Below, in pieces: positions 1 through 12,606 of a DNA stretch of 64,000 nt; within the stretch, counting starts at the first letter, position 1, and every line of letters starts with the position of its first letter. The notes beneath the pieces are model-generated. The model ran no database searches and was not told the origin of the DNA. It saw only the letters and a list, made by a program, of their open reading frames with translations. Position numbers and translations under genes: made by a program. This DNA comes from Chondrosia reniformis (lineage: Eukaryota > Porifera > Demospongiae > Chondrillida > Chondrillidae), in NCBI GenBank assembly GCA_947172415.1, contig OX359191.1, forward strand, positions 992,001 to 1,056,000. Direction: 5' to 3'.

Positions 1-1344
1 ATCAGTATATTAATGTACATTTGGTGCTCTAACTCTGTCAAATGGAAAGATATGAAGCTCAAACTTGGTGGCTACATTCACTGACATGTATGAAACATTT
101 CCAATGATAATTTGAAATTTTCATAAATCTTTACATTTGCCCTATCTCTCACCATACATTAATTTGGTATATCAGTATATTAATGTACATTTGGTGCTCT
201 AACTCTGTCAAATGTAAAGGTATGAAGCTCAAACTTGGTGGCTACATTCACTGACATGTATGAAACATTTCCAATGAGAATTCGAAATTTTCATAAATCT
301 TTACATTTGCCCTATCTCTCACCATACATTAATTTGGTATATCAGTATAATAATGAACATTTGGTGATCTAACTCTGTCAAATGGAAAGATACGATGCTC
401 AAACTTGGTGGCTACGTTCACTGACATTTATGAAACATTTCAATGAGAATTTGAAATTTTCATAAATCTTTACATTTGCCCTATCTCTCACCATACATTA
501 ATTTGGTATATAAGTATAATATTGAACATTTGGTGCTCTAACTCTGTCAAATGGAAAGATATGAAGTTCAAACTTGGAGTCAGCATTCATGGACATGTAT
601 GAAACATTTCCAATGAGAATTCGAAACTTTCAAAAATCTTTACATTTGCCCTATCTCTCACCATACATTAATTTGGTATATCAGTATATTAATGTACATT
701 TGGTGCTCTAACTCTGTCAAATGGAAAGATATGAAGCTCAAACTTGGTGGCTACATTCACTGACATGTATGAAACATTTCCAATGAGAATTTTAAATTTT
801 CATAAATCTTTACATTTGCCCTATCTCTCACCATACATTAATTTGGTATATTAGTATATTAATGTACATTTGGTGCTCTAACTCTGTCAAATGTAAAGGT
901 ATGAGGCTCAAACTTGGTGTCAGCATTCAAAGACATGTATGAAACATTTCCAATGAGAATTCGAAACTTTCAAAAATCTTTACATTTGCCCTATCTCTCA
1001 CCATACATTAATTTGGTATATCAGTATATTAATGTACATTTGGTGCTCTAACTCTGTCAAATGGAAAGATATGAAGCTCAAACTTGGTGGCTACATTCAC
1101 TGACATGTATGAAACATTTCCAATGAGAATTTGAAATTTTCATAAATCTTTACATTTGCCCTATCTCTCACCATACATTAATTTGGTATTCTAGTATATT
1201 AATGTACATTTGGTGCTCTAACTCTGTCAAATGTAAAGGTATGAGGCTCAAACTTGGTGTCAGCATTCAAAGACATGTATGAAACATTTCCAATGAGAAT
1301 TCGAAACTTTCAAAAATCTTCACATTTGCCCTATCTCTCACCAT
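1..1344 (+). repeat. 170-bp satellite array, first forward block
   Basis: About eight head-to-tail copies of an AT-rich monomer. The landmark TAATGTACAT recurs at 11 and 181, with the variant TAATGAACAT at 351, which gives a 170-bp period. Each copy carries ATTTGGTGCTCTAACT, a CATTCACTGACATGTATGAA-type segment and CCCTATCTCTCACCATACAT. Copies differ by point changes and fall into subtypes (GGTGGCTACATTCACTG versus GGTGTCAGCATTCAAAG). No long reading frame or gene is seen here. Confidence 0.95.
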
Positions 1345-1858
1345 TCGTATGGTTAAAGATAGAGCAAATATGAGTGAACATCAAACTTTGTAAAACTCTT
1401 TGGATATGCTTTAAGGATAGCTGTGAATGCTGACAGCAAGTTTCAGCTTCACATCTTTCCAATTGACAGAGTTATTGCAGTAAATGTATATTAGATTCTT
1501 GTATACAAATTTAATGTATGGTGAGAGATAGGGCAAATATGAGTGAACATCAAAATTTGTAAAACTCTTTGGATATGCTTTAAGGATAGCTGTGAATGCT
1601 GACAGCAAGTTTCAGCTTCACATCTTTCCAATTGACAGAGTTATTGCACTAAATGTACATTAGATTCATGTATACAAATTTAATGTATGGTGAGAGATAG
1701 GGCAAATATGAGTGAACATCAAAATTTGTAAAACTCTTTGGATATGCTTTAAGGATAGCTGTGAATGCTGACAGCAAGTTTCAGCTTCACATCTTTCCAA
1801 TTGACAGAGTTATTGCACTAAATGTACATTAGATTCATGTATAGAAATTTAATGTACG
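1345..1858 (-). repeat. 170-bp satellite, inverted block A
   Basis: About three copies of a diverged relative of the satellite in the opposite orientation. AATGTATGGTGAGAGATAGG is the reverse complement of the CCTATCTCTCACCATACATT landmark of the forward copies. Copies are about 170 bp apart. The junction with the forward block at 1344/1345 is head-to-head and abrupt. Confidence 0.9.
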
Positions 1859-2574
1859 GGAGTTTCGTAATAATATAAATGGCCGACCTAGAGAAGGGAA
1901 TATTGAAAATACGGTACTTTTATACCTATATCTTAATAGCGAGAACGCTTTTAAGATTTTAAAACACATGGATATTCACTCTGTAATACTTGATTGTTTT
2001 GAAGTAGTATCTGTCCATATTATAATATATGGATGTCGCTAAAGTGAAAAATCGCCAATCCGGCAATCGACTGCTAACGAAACTCGGAAGGAAAAAAATT
2101 GGACCATACCGAACGCTACCATCCACGACGCTCAGAGGCCGGGATCGGTGGTAACGCTCTGCCGAGTTGAGCTTTGGGTGTCACTTGCGTGAGAAGAACC
2201 AGTTCTTCTCGATATGGCCGACTCATATGAATCCTAAGATATCAGATGCCAATCCCACATTACGTGGAACCCCCCCGAAATCCGGATTATTGGTGAGCAC
2301 GTCTCTATGGCACCAACCGATTAGGAGACAGCTTCAGAGTCTAAGCGCTACCAACCTCTATGGGAACCGCAACCACCATAGAGATGTGTCCAGGTAGGCC
2401 TACTATTATAAGGTTTTATCTTCTATTTAAATAAAGTAATTGCCTATGAAAACGCTTGTGGTTGGCGCATCTTCAATACTTTAGAATAGGGTATTTTTCG
2501 ATCTGCAGTAACTCGGGTATCCTTTTTTGAAAGTTTACAAAACGAGTAGGATATACTGTATAGCTATATGTGCA
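1859..2574. other. Non-satellite island inside the inverted satellite
   Basis: About 716 bp that do not match the 170-bp monomer and are more GC-rich between about 2050 and 2400. It contains one open frame (2167-2397, about 76 codons) that resembles no family I recognise, and an AATAAAG near 2430. It could be a remnant of a transcribed element or retrocopy, or unique DNA between two satellite blocks. No RNA gene was recognised. Confidence 0.5.
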
Positions 2575-3010
2575 TACAGCCAAGAAGTTTCAGCTTCAAA
2601 TCTTTCCAATTGACAGAGTTATTGCACTAAATGTACATTAGATTCTTGTATACAAATTTAATGTATAGTGAGAGATATATAGGGCAAATATGAGTGAACA
2701 TCAAAATTTGCAAAACTCTTTGGATATGCTTTAAGGATGTCTGTGAATGCTAACACCAGGTTTCAGCTTCAAATCTCTCCAATTGACAGAGTTATTGCAC
2801 TAAATGTACATTGGATTCTTGTATACAAATTTAATGTATAGTGAGAGATATATAGGGCAAATATGAGTGAACATCAAAATTTGTAAAACTCTTTGGATAT
2901 GCTTTAAGGATAGCTGTGAATGCTGACAAAGAAGTTTCAGCTTCACATCTTTCCAATTGACAGAGTTATTACACTGAATGTACATTAGATTCTTGTATAC
3001 AAATTTAATG
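2575..3010 (-). repeat. 170-bp satellite, inverted block B
   Basis: Roughly two and a half inverted copies of the same diverged subtype as block A (TTTCAGCTTCA, CCAATTGACAGAGTTATT, CACTAAATGTACATT). Block A stops at one point of the monomer and block B resumes about 100 bp further on, so the island between them is not a clean insertion into one monomer. The switch back to forward copies is at about 3011. Confidence 0.88.
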
Positions 3011-6000
3011 TAGTATATTAATGTACATTTGGTGCTCTAATTCTGTCAAATGGAAAGGTATGAAGCTCAAACTTGCTGTCAGCATTCACAGACATGTATG
3101 AAACATTTCCAATGAGAATTTGAAATTTTCATAAATCTTTACATTTGCCCTATCTCTCACCATACATTAATTTGGTATTCTAGTATATTAATGTACATTT
3201 GGTGCTCTAACTCTGTCAAATGGAAAGATATGAAGCTCAAACTTGGTGGCTACATTCACTGACATGTATGAAACATTTCCAATGAGAATTTGAAATTTTC
3301 ATAAATCTTTACATTTGCCCTATCTCTCACCATACATTAATTTGGTATTCTAGTATATTAATGTACATTTGGTGCTCTAACTCTGTCAAATGGAAAGATA
3401 TGAAGCTCAAACTTGGTGGCTACATTCACTGACATGTATGAAACATTTCCAATGAGAATTTGAAATTTTCATAAATCTTTACATTTGCCCTAACTCTCAC
3501 CATACATTAATTTGGTATATCAGTATATTAATGTACATTTGGTGCTCTAACTCTGTCAAATGTAAAGGTATGAAGCTCAAACTTGGAGTCAGCATTCATG
3601 GACATGTATGAAACATTTCCAATGAGAATTCGAAACTTTCAAAAATCTTTACATTTGCCCTATCTCTCACCATACATTAATTTGGTATTCCAGTATATGA
3701 ATGTACATTTGGTGCTCTAATTCTGTCAAATGTAAAGGTATGAAGCTCAAACTTGGTGTCAGCATTCAAAAACATGTATGAAACATTTCCAATGAGAATT
3801 TGAAATTTTCATAAATCTTTACATTTGCCCTATCTCTCACCATACATTAATTTGGTATATCAGTATATTAATGTACATTTGGTGCTCTAACTTTGTCAAA
3901 TGTAAAGGTATGAAGCTCAAACTTGGTGGCTACATTCACTGACATGTATGAAACATTTCCAATGAGAATTTGAAATTTTCATAAATCTTTACATTTGCCC
4001 TATCTCTCACCATACATTAATTTGGTATATAAGTATAATATTGAACATTTGGTGCTCTAACTCTGTCAAATGGAAAGATATGAAGTTCAAACTTGGAGTC
4101 AGCATTCATGGACATGTATGAAACATTTCCAATGAGAATTCGAAACTTTCATAAATCTTTACATTTGCCCTATCTCTCACCATACATTAATTTGGTATTC
4201 TAATATATTAATGTACATTTGGTGCTCTAACTCTGTCAAATGGAAAGATATGAAGCTCAAACTTGGTGGCTACATTCACTGACATGTATGAAACATTTCC
4301 AATGAGAATTCGAAATTTTCATAAATCTTTACATTTGCCCTATCTCTCACCATACATTAATTTGGTATATCAGTATATTAATGTACATTTGGTGCTCTAA
4401 CTCTGTCAAATGTAAAGGTATGAAGCTCAAACTTGGAGTCAGCATTCATGGACATGTATGAAACATTTCCAATGAGAATTCGAAACTTTCAAAAATCTTT
4501 ACATTTGCCCTATCTCTCACCATACATTAATTTGGTATATCAGTATATGAATGTACATTTGGTGCTCTAATTCTGTCAAATGTAAAGGTATGAAGCTCAA
4601 ACTTGGTGTCAGCATTCAAAAACATGTATGAAACATTTCCAATGAGAATTTGAAATTTTCATAAATCTTTACATTTGCCCTATCTCTCACCATACATTAA
4701 TTTGGTATATCAGTATATTAATGTACATTTGGTGCTCTAACTCTGTCAAATGTAAAGGTATGAAGCTCAAACTTGGTGGCTACATTCACTGACATGTATG
4801 AAACATTTCCAATGAGAATTTTAAATTTTCATAAATCTTTACATTTGCCCTATCTCTCACCATACATTAATTTGGTATATCAGTATATTAATGTACATTT
4901 GGTGCTCTAACTTTGTCAAATGTAAAGGTATGAAGCTCAAACTTGGAGTCAGCATTCATGGACATGTATGAAACATTTCCAATGAGAATTCGAAACTTTC
5001 AAAAATCTTTACATTTACCCTATCTCTCACCATACATTAATTTGGTATATCAGTATATTAATGTAAATTTGGTGCTCTAATTCTGTCAAATGGAAAGGTA
5101 TGAAGCTCAAACTTGCTGTCAGCATTCACAGACATGTATGAAACATTTCCAATGAGAATTTGAAATTTTCATAAATCTTTACATTTGCCCTATCTCTCAC
5201 CATACATTAATTTGGTATATCAGTATATTAATGTACATTTGGTGCTCTAACTTTGTCAAATGTAAAGGTATGAAGCTCAAACTTGGAGTCAGCATTCATG
5301 GACATGTATGAAACATTTCCAATGAGAATTCGAAACTTTCAAAAATCTTTACATTTACCCTATCTCTCACCATACATTAATTTGGTATATCAGTATATTA
5401 ATGTAAATTTGGTGCTCTAATTCTGTCAAATGGAAAGGTATGAAGCTCAAACTTGCTGTCAGCATTCACAGACATGTATGAAACATTTCCAATGAGAATT
5501 TGAAATTTTCATAAATCTTTACATTTGCCCTATCTCTCACCATACATTAATTTGGTATTCTAGTATATTAATGTACATTTGGTGCTCTAACTCTGTCAAA
5601 TGGAAAGATATGAAGCTCAAACTTGGTGGCTACATTCACTGACATGTATGAAACATTTCCAATGATAATTTGAAATTTTCATAAATCTTTACATTTGCCC
5701 TATCTCTCACCATACATTAATTTGGTATATCAGTATATTAATGTACATTTGGTGCTCTAACTTTGTCAAATGTAAAGGTATGAAGCTCAAACTTGGAGTC
5801 AGCATTCATGGACATGTATGAAACATTTCCAATGAGAATTCGAAACTTTCAAAAATCTTTACATTTACCCTATCTCTCACCATACATTAATTTGGTATAT
5901 CAGTATATGAATGTACATTTGGTGCTCTAATTCTGTCAAATGTAAAGGTATGAAGCTCAAACTTGGTGTCAGCATTCAAAAACATGTATGAAACATTTCC

Positions 6001-9000
6001 AATGAGAATTTGAAATTTTCATAAATCTTTACATTTGCCCTATCTCTCACCATACATTAATTTGGTATATCAGTATATTAATGTACATTTGGTGCTCTAA
6101 CTCTGTCAAATGTAAAGGTATGAAGCTCAAACTTGGTGGCTACATTCACTGACATGTATGAAACATTTCCAATGAGAATTTTAAATTTTCATAAATCTTT
6201 ACATTTGCCCTATCTCTCACCATACATTAATTTGGTATATCAGTATATTAATGTACATTTGGTGCTCTAACTTTGTCAAATGTAAAGGTATGAAGCTCAA
6301 ACTTGGAGTCAGCATTCATGGACATGTATGAAACATTTCCAATGAGAATTCGAAACTTTCAAAAATCTTTACATTTACCCTATCTCTCACCATACATTAA
6401 TTTGGTATATCAGTATATTAATGTAAATTTGGTGCTCTAATTCTGTCAAATGGAAAGGTATGAAGCTCAAACTTGCTGTCAGCATTCACAGACATGTATG
6501 AAACATTTCCAATGAGAATTTGAAATTTTCATAAATCTTTACATTTGCCCTATCTCTCACCATACATTAATTTGGTATATCAGTATATTAATGTACATTT
6601 GGTGCTCTAACTTTGTCAAATGTAAAGGTATGAAGCTCAAACTTGGAGTCAGCATTCATGGACATGTATGAAACATTTCCAATGAGAATTCGAAACTTTC
6701 AAAAATCTTTACATTTACCCTATCTCTCACCATACATTAATTTGGTATATCAGTATATTAATGTAAATTTGGTGCTCTAATTCTGTCAAATGGAAAGGTA
6801 TGAAGCTCAAACTTGCTGTCAGCATTCACAGACATGTATGAAACATTTCCAATGAGAATTTGAAATTTTCATAAATCTTTACATTTGCCCTATCTCTCAC
6901 CATACATTAATTTGGTATTCTAGTATATTAATGTACATTTGGTGCTCTAACTCTGTCAAATGGAAAGATATGAAGCTCAAACTTGGTGGCTACATTCACT
7001 GACATGTATGAAACATTTCCAATGATAATTTGAAATTTTCATAAATCTTTACATTTGCCCTATCTCTCACCATACATTAATTTGGTATATCAGTATATTA
7101 ATGTACATTTGGTGCTCTAACTCTGTCAAATGTAAAGGTATGAAGCTCAAACTTGGTGGCTACATTCACTGACATGTATGAAACATTTCCAATGAGAATT
7201 TTAAATTTTCATAAATCTTTACATTTGCCCTATCTCTCACCATACATTAATTTGGTATATCAGTATATTAATGTACATTTGGTGCTCTAACTTTGTCAAA
7301 TGTAAAGGTATGAAGCTCAAACTTGGAGTCAGCATTCATGGACATGTATGAAACATTTCCAATGAGAATTCGAAACTTTCAAAAATCTTTACATTTACCC
7401 TATCTCTCACCATACATTAATTTGGTATATCAGTATATTAATGTAAATTTGGTGCTCTAATTCTGTCAAATGGAAAGGTATGAAGCTCAAACTTGCTGTC
7501 AGCATTCACAGACATGTATGAAACATTTCCAATGAGAATTTGAAATTTTCATAAATCTTTACATTTGCCCTATCTCTCACCATACATTAATTTGGTATTC
7601 TAGTATATTAATGTACATTTGGTGCTCTAACTCTGTCAAATGGAAAGATATGAAGCTCAAACTTGGTGGCTACATTCACTGACATGTATGAAACATTTCC
7701 AATGATAATTTGAAATTTTCATAAATCTTTACATTTGCCCTAACTCTCACCATACATTAATTTGGTATATCAGTATATTAATGTACATTTGGTGCTCTAA
7801 CTTTGTCAAATGTAAAGGTATGAAGCTCAAACTTGGAGTCAGCATTCATGGACATGTATGAAACATTTCCAATGAGAATTCGAAACTTTCAAAAATCTTT
7901 ACATTTGCCCTATCTCTCACCATACATTAATTTGGTATTCCAGTATATGAATGTACATTTGGTGCTCTAATTCTGTCAAATGTAAAGGTATGAAGCTCAA
8001 ACTTGGTGTCAGCATTCAAAAACATGTATGAAACATTTCCAATGAGAATTTGAAATTTTCATAAATCTTTACATTTGCCCTATCTCTCACCATACATTAA
8101 TTTGGTATATCAGTATATTAATGTACATTTGGTGCTCTAACTCTGTCAAATGGAAAGATATGAAGCTCAAACTTGGTGGCTACATTCACTGACATGTATG
8201 AAACATTTCCAATGAGAATTTGAAATTTTCATAAATCTTTACATTTGCCCTATCTCTCACCATACATTAATTTGGTATTCCAGTATATGAATGTACATTT
8301 GGTGCTCTAATTCTGTCAAATGTAAAGGTATGAAGCTCAAACTTGCTGTCAGCATTCACAGACATGTATGAAACATTTCCAATGAGAATTTGAAATTTTC
8401 ATAAATCTTTACATTTGCCCTATCTCTCACCATACATTAATTTGGTATATCAGTATATTAATGTACATTTGGTGCTCTAACTCTGTCAAATGGAAAGATA
8501 TGTAGCTCAAACTTGGTGGCTACATTCACTGACATGTATGAAACATTTCCAATGATAATTTGAAATTTTCATAAATCTTTACATTTGCCCTATCTCTCAC
8601 CATACATTAATTTGGTATTCTAGTATATTAATGTACATTTGGTGATCTAACTCTGTCAAATGTAAAGGTATGAAGCTCAAACTTGGAGTCAGCATTCATG
8701 AACATGTATGAAACATTTCCAATGAGAATTTGAAACTTTCATAAATCTTTACATTTGCCCTATCTCTCACCATACATTAATTTGGTATATCAGTATATTA
8801 ATGTACATTTGGTGCTCTAACTCTGTCAAATGGAAAGATATGAAGCTCAAACTTGGTGGCTACATTCACTGACATGTATGAAACATTTCCAATGATAATT
8901 TGAAATTTTCATAAATCTTTACATTTGCCCTATCTCTCACCATACATTAATTTGGTATTCTAGTATATTAATGTACATTTGGTGATCTAACTCTGTCAAA

Positions 9001-9080
9001 TGTAAAGGTATGAAGCTCAAACTTGGAGTCAGCATTCATGAACATGTATGAAACATTTCCAATGAGAATTTGAAATTTTC
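3011..9080 (+). repeat. 170-bp satellite array, main forward block with higher-order repeats
   Basis: About 35 forward monomers with exact 170-bp spacing over most of the block. Subtypes recur in fixed order. The combination TTTGGTATTCTAGTATATTA followed by the AATGATAATTT subtype begins at 5551, 6911 and 7591, separations of 1360 and 680 bp (8 and 4 monomers). The ACTTTGTCAAATGTAAAGG subtype with ACATTTACCC alternates with an ATGTAAATTTGG subtype at 340-bp spacing (4871, 5211). This is higher-order repeat structure like that of centromeric or heterochromatic satellites. The array decays into unique sequence at about 9080. Confidence 0.95.
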
Positions 9081-9359
9081 ATATACTTACTGCATGTGTC
9101 ATAAAATTGATTTCAGTTTAGTAAATATAGCATGTTCTAAACTTTTATGTTTATATCCATGCATATGAATGTGTGCAGAAATATATAAAAATTTTCAAAC
9201 ACTATGTGGTTATATACCATACAAATTAACATAGTGTGTGTAGCATATATACGTATATACTATAAGCAGAAGTGAGTAAGCTACATTAAAGTTCCGTACA
9301 CAGTTTATGAAAATATTTGAAGGTGTACATTGTATTTATTTATGGTCCCAACTCTTATA
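9081..9359. other. AT-rich spacer, duplicated at about 11.93-12.08 kb
   Basis: Unique AT-rich sequence between the satellite and the first MABP-like gene. The part from about 9215 (CCATACAAATTAACATAGTG) onward is nearly identical to the sequence upstream of position 12079. It therefore belongs to a segmental duplication that includes the gene and its 3' flank. Confidence 0.6.
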
Positions 9360-9899
9360 TTAATGAGGTTCAAAAGGAGCAACTTTCTTGCTAACCAATG
9401 TATAGAAGATGTAGATGTAATCCCCTCCAGTTCCATGGTTACACTCCTGATTCAAACGTATCCAATTAATAGTAGCACCACTTGGATCAGTGCTTGGAGG
9501 ATAAACATATCTGTTGCTTCCCTTAACAACTGTCAGGTCTCCGATGGCAAGGTCTTCCCTGGTCACTGTAGTATACACAAGATAGCTGTAATAACCCAGT
9601 GCACCTAAATTCAAATCAACATCATTGGTAAGACGTTTGAATGAAGAAGGTGTGCCCGGATTGCAGCCACACAGGATTTCCAAACCTGTTATTGCATTAT
9701 CTGGTGTGCTAGTTTTCTTGTAAAACAGATAAATGTAATCCCCTGTCACTATGGTGCCAGCATTCAGATTAACGTTAACCTTTACCCACAAATCTGGGTC
9801 GTCAGTTGGAAAATTGACATCATTAGGGTCCTTGCTAGTGATGAATCGTATCTCTTGGATAAAAGGATATCTACGGTTCACACTGGATATTGAATCCAT
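9360..9899 (-). CDS. MABP-like beta-prism protein, copy 1
   Basis: Intronless frame of 179 residues from an ATG at 9899. The protein is built of three similar lobes, each ending in a GxGG-x-x-I/V-Y-x-x-Y-like strand (VNLNAG...DYIYLFYKK, VDLNLG...SYLVYTT, QECNHGTGGDYIYIFYT). This threefold pattern is that of the MABP (MVB12-associated beta-prism) domain, a membrane/phospholipid-binding fold known from ESCRT-I MVB12 and DENN proteins. There is no signal peptide or membrane segment. It is nearly identical to the gene at 12079-12606 except at both ends (C-terminus VAPFEPH versus FVPADV). The role is unknown. The family call is by motif reading only, and another beta-prism (lectin-like) family is possible. 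Confidence 0.75.
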   Translation of the reverse strand: MDSISSVNRRYPFIQEIRFITSKDPNDVNFPTDDPDLWVKVNVNLNAGTIVTGDYIYLFYKKTSTPDNAITGLEILCGCNPGTPSSFKRLTNDVDLNLGALGYYSYLVYTTVTREDLAIGDLTVVKGSNRYVYPPSTDPSGATINWIRLNQECNHGTGGDYIYIFYTLVSKKVAPFEPH

Positions 9900-10760
9900 A
9901 TATATATCTTTTCACTCAGTCTCTTTATTTCTTATACATAGGTGAAGAATAGAAATATATTTTCAGTTTCTGTTTTTATGTAATTTATTTATACAGTTAT
10001 AATTGTCATGCAAATAATGTATACTGCACTATAGAGTTATTCTTTGATCATGCCATGACATATTTGCATGTGTTAGCATTGTGTCTTTATATATTATTAT
10101 ACACATACATAATTCAAGATTTTGTCAATAAGCTGTTTTGTATATGTAATTTTCCCTGAATTCCCAATTAACGCAAATGTTATTGTAAATGAACAATGGA
10201 AGTAATTACTAAATTTACAAATGCCAACTAATATGATGAAAGTAGTGATAAATTTTCCTATAAACTATACTGGACTTCAGTCACTTGGCTAGCTGGTGTA
10301 ATAACCTATTTAATGTATATAATATATCTCTCACCATATAAGCTCAAGTGGTTGTATTTATAGTGCTACAACTCTATCAAAGGCAGACAAAAATATGTGA
10401 TACTACGTATATAACACTTTGGTAACAGTATTCAAATACATCTACGTATTATAAAGTATGCAAACCATTCAAACTTGGCCTCTACGTATATATAATGCAC
10501 AAAGGCAAAAAAAGAGAACATTTGTGGTGTTTTGAAGGCTATCATGTTTTTGTATATATTTGTATATTGTAATAGACTTATGGTATGCATCACGGGAATG
10601 TGCAGTACTTGTTATGCTGCATGTCGATATGCCTAATTAATGCATTTCAATGTGATTTAGTGCATTTGATCATGGACATATACATACATATACATACAAG
10701 AATAAAAATAGCAGCTGTATGGTGTTGCAGTTTTTTTAATTGGTAGGAATTGTTTGAGAT
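9900..10760. other. Intergenic, AT-rich, with a decayed satellite-like stretch
   Basis: No gene is seen. At about 10318-10395, ATCTCTCACCATATAAG followed by a GTGCTACAACTCTATCAAA-like segment resembles a strongly decayed 170-bp satellite monomer. Confidence 0.4.
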
Positions 10761-11204
10761 TTAGTTTAATGATTCCAGTTGATAACAGAGGTAAATATGG
10801 TCAGGACCAGATCCTTCATTGCAATTTTGTCCAATTCGAAGCATTTTTGGATTCCTTGGATACACGTGAGGGGAGAACCCTGATACTGCTTGGATTGATT
10901 TGACAGCTGGGCAACCTGCTTGCCTTGTATAACAGATATAGATGAACTTTGAACCCTTGCCATCATTTATATCTGCCTCCAGTTTGGTCCAGCCTCTCTG
11001 TATGTTGAAGTTTGGTTCTTCTCCAGCAAACACATTTATTCCAGTTATAGCCTCAGATTTGTTTTCCGTCTCCTTGTAAATCAGGAATACTGACTTTCCT
11101 TCTGATCCTGCGTTAAGGTCTGCATGGACCCTCTTATAACCATAAGGCAGGTCTGGTACTATAGCATCTGTCACCACTATTTTAATGTCCGAGATATACG
11201 ACAT
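10761..11204 (-). CDS. MABP-like beta-prism protein, 147 residues
   Basis: Intronless frame from an ATG at 11204. Three lobes are visible: DLNAGSEGKSVFLIYKE (about residues 29-45), DINDGKGSKFIYICYTR (about 80-96) and NCNEGSGPDHIYLCYQ near the C-terminus. The lobes are separated by hydrophobic segments of the ITGINVFAG type. This is the length of a single MABP-type beta-prism and nothing else, with no signal peptide. It is clearly related to, but much diverged from, its neighbours at 9360 and 12079 and lies in the same orientation. Function is unknown. A cytosolic membrane- or glycan-binding module is the inference. Confidence 0.75.
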   Translation of the reverse strand: MSYISDIKIVVTDAIVPDLPYGYKRVHADLNAGSEGKSVFLIYKETENKSEAITGINVFAGEEPNFNIQRGWTKLEADINDGKGSKFIYICYTRQAGCPAVKSIQAVSGFSPHVYPRNPKMLRIGQNCNEGSGPDHIYLCYQLESLN

Positions 11205-12078
11205 GCCTACATTTTAAATATACGTGTGTGTATGATAAATGTAGCGATTGGAAAGGCTAGATATTCATATTTTACTATTTTACCTTAGAACTACAGTTGT
11301 ATATATAATCCGAGAATTCTGAAATACAGTATATATATATACTACAGTCTATAACTCTTTAAAGAAAGGCGAAACAGATCTATTTTAAAAAAGCAATTTA
11401 CAGAGTTTCAGTGGACTGGTAAGTTGTTATAAGTTATAATTCTATATAGATCAGCTTTTCAGTGATCAGTACTATAGTTTTCAGAACATATATAGACTAC
11501 ATATGTAGCTGAAGTACTTCTCTATCTCTCTCTATATGTATCATACCAAACCAGCCAAGTGACTGAAGTGCAGTATTGTATATAGTATAGTTTTGTACCA
11601 TCCATCAGGACTTGGTACATATATAGTAATTACATATAATACTGTTACAGTACACATACACTATGCAAAGGCTATAGTTAGGTTAACTTCTACTACTTAT
11701 ATATAAAGTATGTCACACCTCGTAAATATCCACTGCAGTTTATTATGTTATTATACTGATGCCCACAGGATATATATCAATCAATTATATATCAAAGATC
11801 ATGATCTTAATATGGCTAGGAATTTAGTGCCGTCGTTGTTTGACTTCATTTTATACATTACTGGCATATCTTAAAAAGATATATATCCTATCATTCGGTT
11901 CCAAGTACGTACATACAAATTATGGATGATTATACCATATAAATTAACATAGTGTGTGTAGCATGTGTATATACTATAAGCAGAAGTGAGTAAGCTACGT
12001 ATACGTACATTAAAGTTCTGTACAGTGTTTATGAAAATATTTGAAGGTTTACGTTGTATTTATTTATGGTCCCAACTG
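11205..12078. other. Intergenic, AT-rich
   Basis: No gene, RNA or array recognised. The last 150 bp (from about 11930) are the second copy of the flank also present at 9215-9359. Confidence 0.6.
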
Positions 12079-12606
12079 TTATACATCCGCAGGAACAAAT
12101 TTCTTGCTAACCAATGTATAGAAGATGTAGATGTAATCCCCTCCAGTTCCATGGTTACACTCCTGATTCAAACGTATCCAATTAATAGTAGCACCACTTG
12201 GATCAGTGCTTGGAGGATAAACATATCTGTTGCTTCCCTTAACAACTGTCAGGTCTCCGATGGCAAGGTCTTCCCTGGTCACTGTAGTATACACAAGATA
12301 GCTGTAATAACCCAGTGCACCTAAATTCAAATCAACATCATTGGTAAGACGTTTGAATGAAGAAGGTGTGCCCGGATTGCAGCCACACAGGATTTCCAAA
12401 CCTGTTATTGCATTATCTGGTGTGCTAGTTTTCTTGTAAAACAGATAAATGTAATCCCCTGTCACTATGGTGCCAGCATTCAGATTAACGTTAACCTTTA
12501 CCCACAAATCTGGGTCGTCAGTTGGAAAATTGACATCATTAGGGTCCTTGCTAGTGATGATTCGTATCTCTTGGATGAAAGGATATTGTGTGCTCAAACT
12601 GGACAT
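12079..12606 (-). CDS. MABP-like beta-prism protein, copy 2 of the 9.4-kb gene
   Basis: Intronless frame of 175 residues from an ATG at 12606. From about residue 8 to residue 168 it is almost identical, in DNA as well as protein, to the gene at 9360-9899, including NLNAGTIVTGDYIYLFYKK and CNHGTGGDYIYIFYT. The N-terminal seven or so residues and the last six differ. The near-identity extends into the 3' flank, so this is a recent segmental duplication or a pair kept alike by gene conversion, about 2.7 kb apart. It has the same threefold MABP-like lobes and no signal peptide or membrane segment. Confidence 0.75.
   Translation of the reverse strand: MSSLSTQYPFIQEIRIITSKDPNDVNFPTDDPDLWVKVNVNLNAGTIVTGDYIYLFYKKTSTPDNAITGLEILCGCNPGTPSSFKRLTNDVDLNLGALGYYSYLVYTTVTREDLAIGDLTVVKGSNRYVYPPSTDPSGATINWIRLNQECNHGTGGDYIYIFYTLVSKKFVPADV

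Noticed and set aside
2167-2397. 76-codon frame in the satellite island
   Set aside because: No similarity recognised, no splice or promoter context, and composition follows the DNA; kept only as part of the island description.
1-9080. Short frames within the satellite
   Set aside because: They recur with the monomer and show no coding features.
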